Of a stretch of DNA of 64,000 bases, positions 60,330-64,000 are shown piece after piece. The notes under the pieces are model-generated. The model was given only the letters and a program-made list of their open reading frames with translations, was not told where the DNA came from and made no database searches. The position numbers and the translations under genes are program-made. Numbering within the stretch: the first letter of the stretch is position 1; each line of letters begins with the position of its first letter. The stretch spans positions 434,001 through 498,000 of the forward strand of contig CP166131.1 in the NCBI GenBank assembly GCA_041228345.1. Reading direction: 5' to 3'. This stretch comes from Alphaproteobacteria bacterium LSUCC0396 (GTDB lineage Bacteria; Pseudomonadota; Alphaproteobacteria; Puniceispirillales; Puniceispirillaceae).

Positions 60330-60593
60330 CCAGTTAAGCAAAACCGTTATCGCACCTTATATGATTAAGGTCACAACTGACCGTATTTGCGCGTATTTGA
60401 TCGCAAAAACCGACATTCGGCGAAATGAAACGCCCCTTAGGCTTGCTTGACGCGCAATGATCAGGTAGTCGTGTATTAGATAAGTAATGATGACAATCTA
60501 ATATTCCCGCTGCTGATCCAGTTGATATTTTTATTGATGTTTCGGCTGATATTCCGGGCGAGCAGGATCAGATCAAAACAAGAGGCATAATCC

Positions 60594-60806
60594 ATGAACG
60601 CCAGTGATACCGCAAAAGTCCAACGCTTTTTACGCCAGCGCTTTGGCAACCATAAATTAAATCTTGCGCGTCGTGAGAATAAGGATGATTCTGCCGAATT
60701 GATGCTCGAGGATGAATTTATCGGTGTGGTCTTTCAGGATAATGAGGATGGCGAAACCTGCTATCATGTGCAGATCAGCATTCTGGGAGAAGATCTCGAA
60801 GATTAG
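60594..60806 (+). CDS. DUF3126-family protein
   Basis: This is a 70-residue protein of an alphaproteobacterial family (VQRFLRQRFGNHKLNLARRENKDDSAELML, then EDEFIGVVFQDNEDGETCYHV). Function is unknown. It faces the LysE-type exporter gene. Confidence 0.85.
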   Translation: MNASDTAKVQRFLRQRFGNHKLNLARRENKDDSAELMLEDEFIGVVFQDNEDGETCYHVQISILGEDLED

Positions 60807-60836
60807 TCCTGATCAAATCTGGCAAAATCTATCTCG

Positions 60837-61454
60837 CTAGATCCAGTCGCCGGCGCGCAACATCGCCGCCGCCAGTAAAAACATGATCAGCGCAATACCC
60901 GCATTTAGCAATCGCCACGATCCGGGGCGCTGCATATAGCCCGACAATAAATAGCCCCCATAACCAAGCGCACTAAAAAAGACCAGACTGGCGGTGATTG
61001 CACCAGCGGTAAAGGCAATTTTGGCCGCACCATCGAATTGCAGGGACACAGTGCCGATCAGCACCACCGTATCAAGATAAACATGCGGATTGCCAAAGGT
61101 TAAAACGGCAGCAACAGCAAGGCTGGCCGCAAGGCTGGCAGACGGGCGATCCCCCATTGTCAGCGCCTGATTACCAAACGCATCACGAACCCGCAACACG
61201 CCGTACCCAGCCAGCCAAATCGCCGCACCGCCAAACAGCCATGGCGCAATCTGATCGACAAAATCGGCAATCAATAGCGATAATCCGGCAACACCGGCGA
61301 TGATCAACAGCGCATCAGACACGGCACAGAACAGGACAAGCGCGCCAATATGCTGGCGAAGAATGGCCTGCCGCAACACAAACGCATTTTGCGAGCCAAT
61401 CGCCAAAATTAACGAAAAACTGAGGGAGAACCCGGTTAAATAGGCAAACAGCAT
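60837..61454 (-). CDS. argO: LysE/ArgO-family amino-acid exporter
   Basis: This is an inner-membrane exporter of basic amino acids with about six helices, 205 residues. The start LTGFSLSFSLILAIGSQNAFVLRQAILRQHIGAL is typical (GSQNAFVLRQ is the LysE signature), and LTFGNPHVYLDTVVLIG is the second. GAGGGG lies three bases before the ATG at 61454. The upstream ATG at 61502 would add 16 residues. Confidence 0.92.
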   Translation of the reverse strand: MLFAYLTGFSLSFSLILAIGSQNAFVLRQAILRQHIGALVLFCAVSDALLIIAGVAGLSLLIADFVDQIAPWLFGGAAIWLAGYGVLRVRDAFGNQALTMGDRPSASLAASLAVAAVLTFGNPHVYLDTVVLIGTVSLQFDGAAKIAFTAGAITASLVFFSALGYGGYLLSGYMQRPGSWRLLNAGIALIMFLLAAAMLRAGDWI

Positions 61455-61571
61455 CTTCCCCTCAATGATCCAGCCGGTCACATGACTGATTGTTTGATAC
61501 AAACCAGCCTCCCTTACGCCAAACTCTCATGACAAGCAACCTATGAGGCGCGCCTCGTTTAGATCATCCAT

Positions 61572-61838
61572 TCAAAATGAATCAAAAAATAGCGTAAAAT
61601 GCCCGCCCCATAGACCAGAAAAAAAAACCACATTAATCCATTTTAATTGCGGTTCAGTTCGCAGCCAGCCACAATAAATCCAGATTAAACAGAATGGCAG
61701 CGACAGGAACATTGTCAGGGGATAGAGATCAAACACCACGGCAACCGCGCTGAACAATCCGAGAATGAGCGCAAGATTTTTTAATAGTTTCTCGGCACGT
61801 TCAGACATCATAAATCTGCTGTGATTTTCTTGCTTCAT
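61572..61838 (-). CDS. Small membrane protein, unknown function
   Basis: This is an 88-residue protein (start MKQENHSRFMMSERAEK) with two to three hydrophobic segments (NLALILGLFSAVAVVFDLYPLTMFLSLPFCLIWIYCGWL and INVVFFSGLWGGHFTLFF). I do not recognise it with confidence. An earlier in-frame ATG at 61907 adds a Cys-rich leader of doubtful value. Confidence 0.55.
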   Translation of the reverse strand: MKQENHSRFMMSERAEKLLKNLALILGLFSAVAVVFDLYPLTMFLSLPFCLIWIYCGWLRTEPQLKWINVVFFSGLWGGHFTLFFDSF

Positions 61839-61973
61839 CCTTTGCTCATTTTTTAAGGACCAATTGTGCCCTAAACATTTTTGCATCATGTTTGCCGCGC
61901 CTTGCAAAGACAGTTAACGCGGCCAAAATAAGACCATGCAATGACTTCATTCTGGCATCAATGCGGATGAAAC

Positions 61974-62051
61974 AGGCCTTGATTATAGGCCTTGATTATA
62001 GGCCTTGGTTATAGGCCTTGGTTATAGGCCTTGGTTGCAGGCCTTGGTTAC
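61974..62051. repeat. Six 13-bp tandem repeats
   Basis: The unit AGGCCTTGATTAT (copies one and two), AGGCCTTGGTTAT (three and four), AGGCCTTGGTTGC and AGGCCTTGGTTAC fills 78 bases between two small membrane-protein genes. Change between neighbours is stepwise, as expected for slippage expansion. Each unit carries the AGGCCT palindrome. Confidence 0.95.
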
Positions 62052-62103
62052 AGCAAAATATAATCATCACCTAGCCGCGCTTGATGATCGTTTGTAAGAA
62101 AAA

Positions 62104-62481
62104 TCATGCGTAAATATAGCCGACCAAAAGCGATATAAAAGCACCGACATGCACCACCATAATCGCCTTGTCTTTCCACATCACCCCAACAGCAAACCAC
62201 AGAGAAATCCCAATAAAAAACAGATATACGTTATACGGGGTGAAGTTTAACCCGGTCATTCCATAACCAATGAGCTGGATGATCGTTGCAATCCATTTAA
62301 CAATATCGACAGTTTGTATTTTAGTGCCCATTTGTGTCGTTGTTACGTGGTGATGGGTCGGCTGGTTACCGGCAATTTTGATAACCTCATCTTGATCAAA
62401 CGCGTATGCGTTATAATTTACGCCAGCCGTCGCAAAACTGATCAGCGGAAGCATGGCTATCAGAAAGACAAAAAAAGCCAA
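62104..62481 (-). CDS. Small exported/membrane protein with a frame problem at its start
   Basis: This is a 125-residue protein with a signal-like start (FLIAMLPLISFATA) and two or three further helices (IVKWIATIIQLIGYGMTGL, VYLFFIGISLWFAVGVMW, IMVVHVGAFISLLVGYIY). Three histidines and a Gln lie in a row in the first loop (PTHHHVTTTQMG). The frame can start only at TTG 62481 or ATG 62454. A good ribosome site and GTG (62493) exist just upstream but in another frame, joined to this one across a run of seven T residues. I do not recognise the family. Confidence 0.6.
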   Translation of the reverse strand: MAFFVFLIAMLPLISFATAGVNYNAYAFDQDEVIKIAGNQPTHHHVTTTQMGTKIQTVDIVKWIATIIQLIGYGMTGLNFTPYNVYLFFIGISLWFAVGVMWKDKAIMVVHVGAFISLLVGYIYA

Positions 62482-62591
62482 ACGAAATGGTCACGATTTC
62501 TCCATCATGATCACTCTAAATGATAAGATTTAATTTAAGGTTAATTAAGCAGCGCGGTTTGGAACCTATGGTCTATCAACCACAACACGCC

Positions 62592-64000
62592 CTATTCCCA
62601 CTCAATCGTGCCGGGCGGCTTTGATGTCACATCATAGACCACCCGATTAACCCCCCGCACTTCATTCACAATCCGGGTTGCGGCGCGGCTCAAAAACTCG
62701 TGACTGAACGCATAGCTATCGGCGGTCATGCCGTCGCTGGACGTCACCGCCCGCAGCGCACAGACATACTCATACGAGCGCGCATCACCCATCACACCAA
62801 CGGTTTTCACCGGTAACAGGACAGCAAAAGCCTGCCAGATATCATCATAAAGGCCAGCTTTGCGAATCTCGTCAAGATAGACGACATCAGCTGCCCGCAG
62901 GATATCCAGCTTTTCGACGGTAATTTCACCCGGAATCCGGATTGCAAGCCCCGGCCCCGGAAAGGGGTGGCGTCCAACAAGGCTTTCCGGAAGGCCAAGT
63001 TCACGGCCCAATTCACGCACCTCGTCTTTGAATAACTCGCGAAGCGGCTCGACAAGATCAAGCGCCATATCGTCAGGTAAACCGCCAACATTGTGATGCG
63101 ATTTAATTGTCACCGCGCTGCCACCGGCGGCTGAAATGCTCTCGATCACATCCGGATACAGCGTGCCTTGTGCTAAAAACCGCACATCCTCGATCTTGCT
63201 GGCCTCACCGTCAAACACTTCAATAAAGCTAGCGCCGATGATTTTGCGTTTCTGCTCGGGGTCGCTGACCCCCGCCAAACGCCCCAAGAACAGGTCGGAT
63301 GCATCTTTATGCACCAGCGGAATATTGTAGTGGCCGCCAAATAACGCCACAACTTCTTCGGCCTCACCAGCACGCAGCAAACCATGATCAACAAAAACAC
63401 ACGTCAATTGCTCGCCAATTGCCTCATGGATCAACACCGCCGCAACCGACGAGTCAACCCCGCCGGACAGCCCGCAAATCACCCGCGCATCGCCAACCTG
63501 CTGGCGGATTGCGGCGACCGCGCGGCTGCGATATGCCGCCATTGACCAACTGCCAGTGCATCCGCAAATACCAAGCGCAAAGCGCGCCAGCAGATCAGCA
63601 CCATTTTGCGTATGCACCACCTCGGGGTGAAATTGCACGCCGTAATAATGGCGCGTCTCATCGGCCACAGCGGCAAATGGCGCCCCAGACGATGTTGCAA
63701 CAACGGCAAATCCATCAGGTAAGGCTGCCACGTGATCGCCATGGCTCATCCAGACCGTATGCTGGCTGTCAACCTGCCAAAACCCCTCAAACAGCGAACA
63801 GGGCGCGGTAATATCCAGCGTCGCACGCCCAAATTCACGGCTGGTTCCAGGCTCGACCCTGCCACCAAGCTGGGCGCACATGGTTTGCTGGCCATAGCAA
63901 ATACCAAGAACCGGAACACCAAGGTCAAATACGATTTGCGGGGCGCGCGGCGTATCGGCAAGTGCCACCGAATTTGGCCCGCCAGATAAAATAATGCCGT
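62592..64000 (-). CDS. guaA: GMP synthase (glutamine-hydrolysing), N-terminus beyond the window
   Basis: GuaA converts XMP to GMP with ATP and glutamine. The amidotransferase domain is seen from [10 protein letters not shown] onward, with the nucleophile cysteine in [12 protein letters not shown] and the histidine and glutamate in [11 protein letters not shown]. The ATP pyrophosphatase domain has the loop [16 protein letters not shown] and FVDHGLLR. The end is [16 protein letters not shown], the standard dimerisation tail. About 50 N-terminal residues lie past position 64000. The internal ATG at 63968 is not the start. Confidence 0.97.
   Translation of the reverse strand, partial: GIILSGGPNSVALADTPRAPQIVFDLGVPVLGICYGQQTMCAQLGGRVEPGTSREFGRATLDITAPCSLFEGFWQVDSQHTVWMSHGDHVAALPDGFAVVATSSGAPFAAVADETRHYYGVQFHPEVVHTQNGADLLARFALGICGCTGSWSMAAYRSRAVAAIRQQVGDARVICGLSGGVDSSVAAVLIHEAIGEQLTCVFVDHGLLRAGEAEEVVALFGGHYNIPLVHKDASDLFLGRLAGVSDPEQKRKIIGASFIEVFDGEASKIEDVRFLAQGTLYPDVIESISAAGGSAVTIKSHHNVGGLPDDMALDLVEPLRELFKDEVRELGRELGLPESLVGRHPFPGPGLAIRIPGEITVEKLDILRAADVVYLDEIRKAGLYDDIWQAFAVLLPVKTVGVMGDARSYEYVCALRAVTSSDGMTADSYAFSHEFLSRAATRIVNEVRGVNRVVYDVTSKPPGTIEWE

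Noticed and set aside
61974-62051. Six-unit array considered as CRISPR
   Set aside because: Units are directly adjacent without spacers and only 13 bp long, and no cas gene is present.

Overview
The window looks like chromosome of a free-living marine alphaproteobacterium, most plausibly SAR116-like (Puniceispirillum relatives). This is inferred from gene content, not from a marker tree. The evidence is a SUF operon of alphaproteobacterial layout, alphaproteobacterial small families (DUF2794, DUF3126), HspQ, a KdsD-type enzyme implying a Kdo-containing outer membrane, TRAP, TauD, Rieske and sulfonate-type genes, and an RpoH/ROSE-type heat-shock leader. There is no rRNA, no CRISPR array and no complete insertion sequence. 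Two tRNAs are present: Ala(TGC) and Val(GAC).

Layout. 1-2437: a TRAP uptake system (dctP-dctQ-dctM, dctM cut by the window edge) with an attenuator-like hairpin after dctP. 2672-4613: a small accessory patch with an HlyD-like C-terminal remnant, an HGGxSTG protein and a plasmid/phage-type winged-helix gene lacking its N-terminal start. 4614-6454: a small membrane protein and an ammonium transporter. 6502-12578: queuosine tail genes (queA-tgt-queG), kdsD, mobA-fdhD. 12702-13912: nadK and a cupin gene split by one amber codon. 13921-22914: a lysophospholipase-like hydrolase, an Atm1-type exporter and sufA-sufT-sufS-sufD-sufC-sufB under an Rrf2/IscR-like regulator with a Fur-like box in front. 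23172-26443: hspQ, rpmF, a Sel1 protein, hsp20 with an RNA thermometer, and an RRF-like protein. 26748-30633: tRNA-Ala, alanine dehydrogenase with a divergent Lrp regulator, SelO. 30771-34618: Rieske oxygenase, HD-domain enzyme, SDR. 34655-42503: AzlCD, a BASS-type transporter, a cysteate-lyase-like PLP enzyme, a fluoroacetate-dehalogenase-type hydrolase, a methyltransferase, an aldehyde dehydrogenase and a split sulfopyruvate/phosphonopyruvate decarboxylase. 42689-48006: PiT phosphate transporter, Nudix, RsmJ, aldo/keto reductase, MFS exporter.

From about 48000 to the tRNA-Val at 54224 the sequence is visibly more AT-rich and accessory. It holds a TM2 protein, a divergent cold-shock protein, a cluster of tiny alpha/beta-barrel proteins (ABM and two GYD proteins) with a cupin and an HxlR regulator, a BKACE enzyme, a TauD-type dioxygenase and a C-terminal MmgE/PrpD fragment beside the tRNA. 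Housekeeping content returns from 54641 to the end: N-formylglutamate amidohydrolase, der-bamB-yfgM, DUF2794, DUF3126, a LysE/ArgO exporter and guaA, which runs off the right edge.

Two themes recur. One is quiet gene decay: an amber codon, lost starts, gene fragments and a homopolymer frame problem. The other is a set of short perfect or near-perfect tandem duplications (7-22 bp units) that sit at stop codons or between genes in at least nine places. The best candidates for new biology are the small-barrel/cupin/HxlR cluster (49100-51736), the organosulfur/organohalogen block (36929-42503), the HD-domain enzyme with a full set of PhnZ-like metal ligands, and the heat-shock leader.
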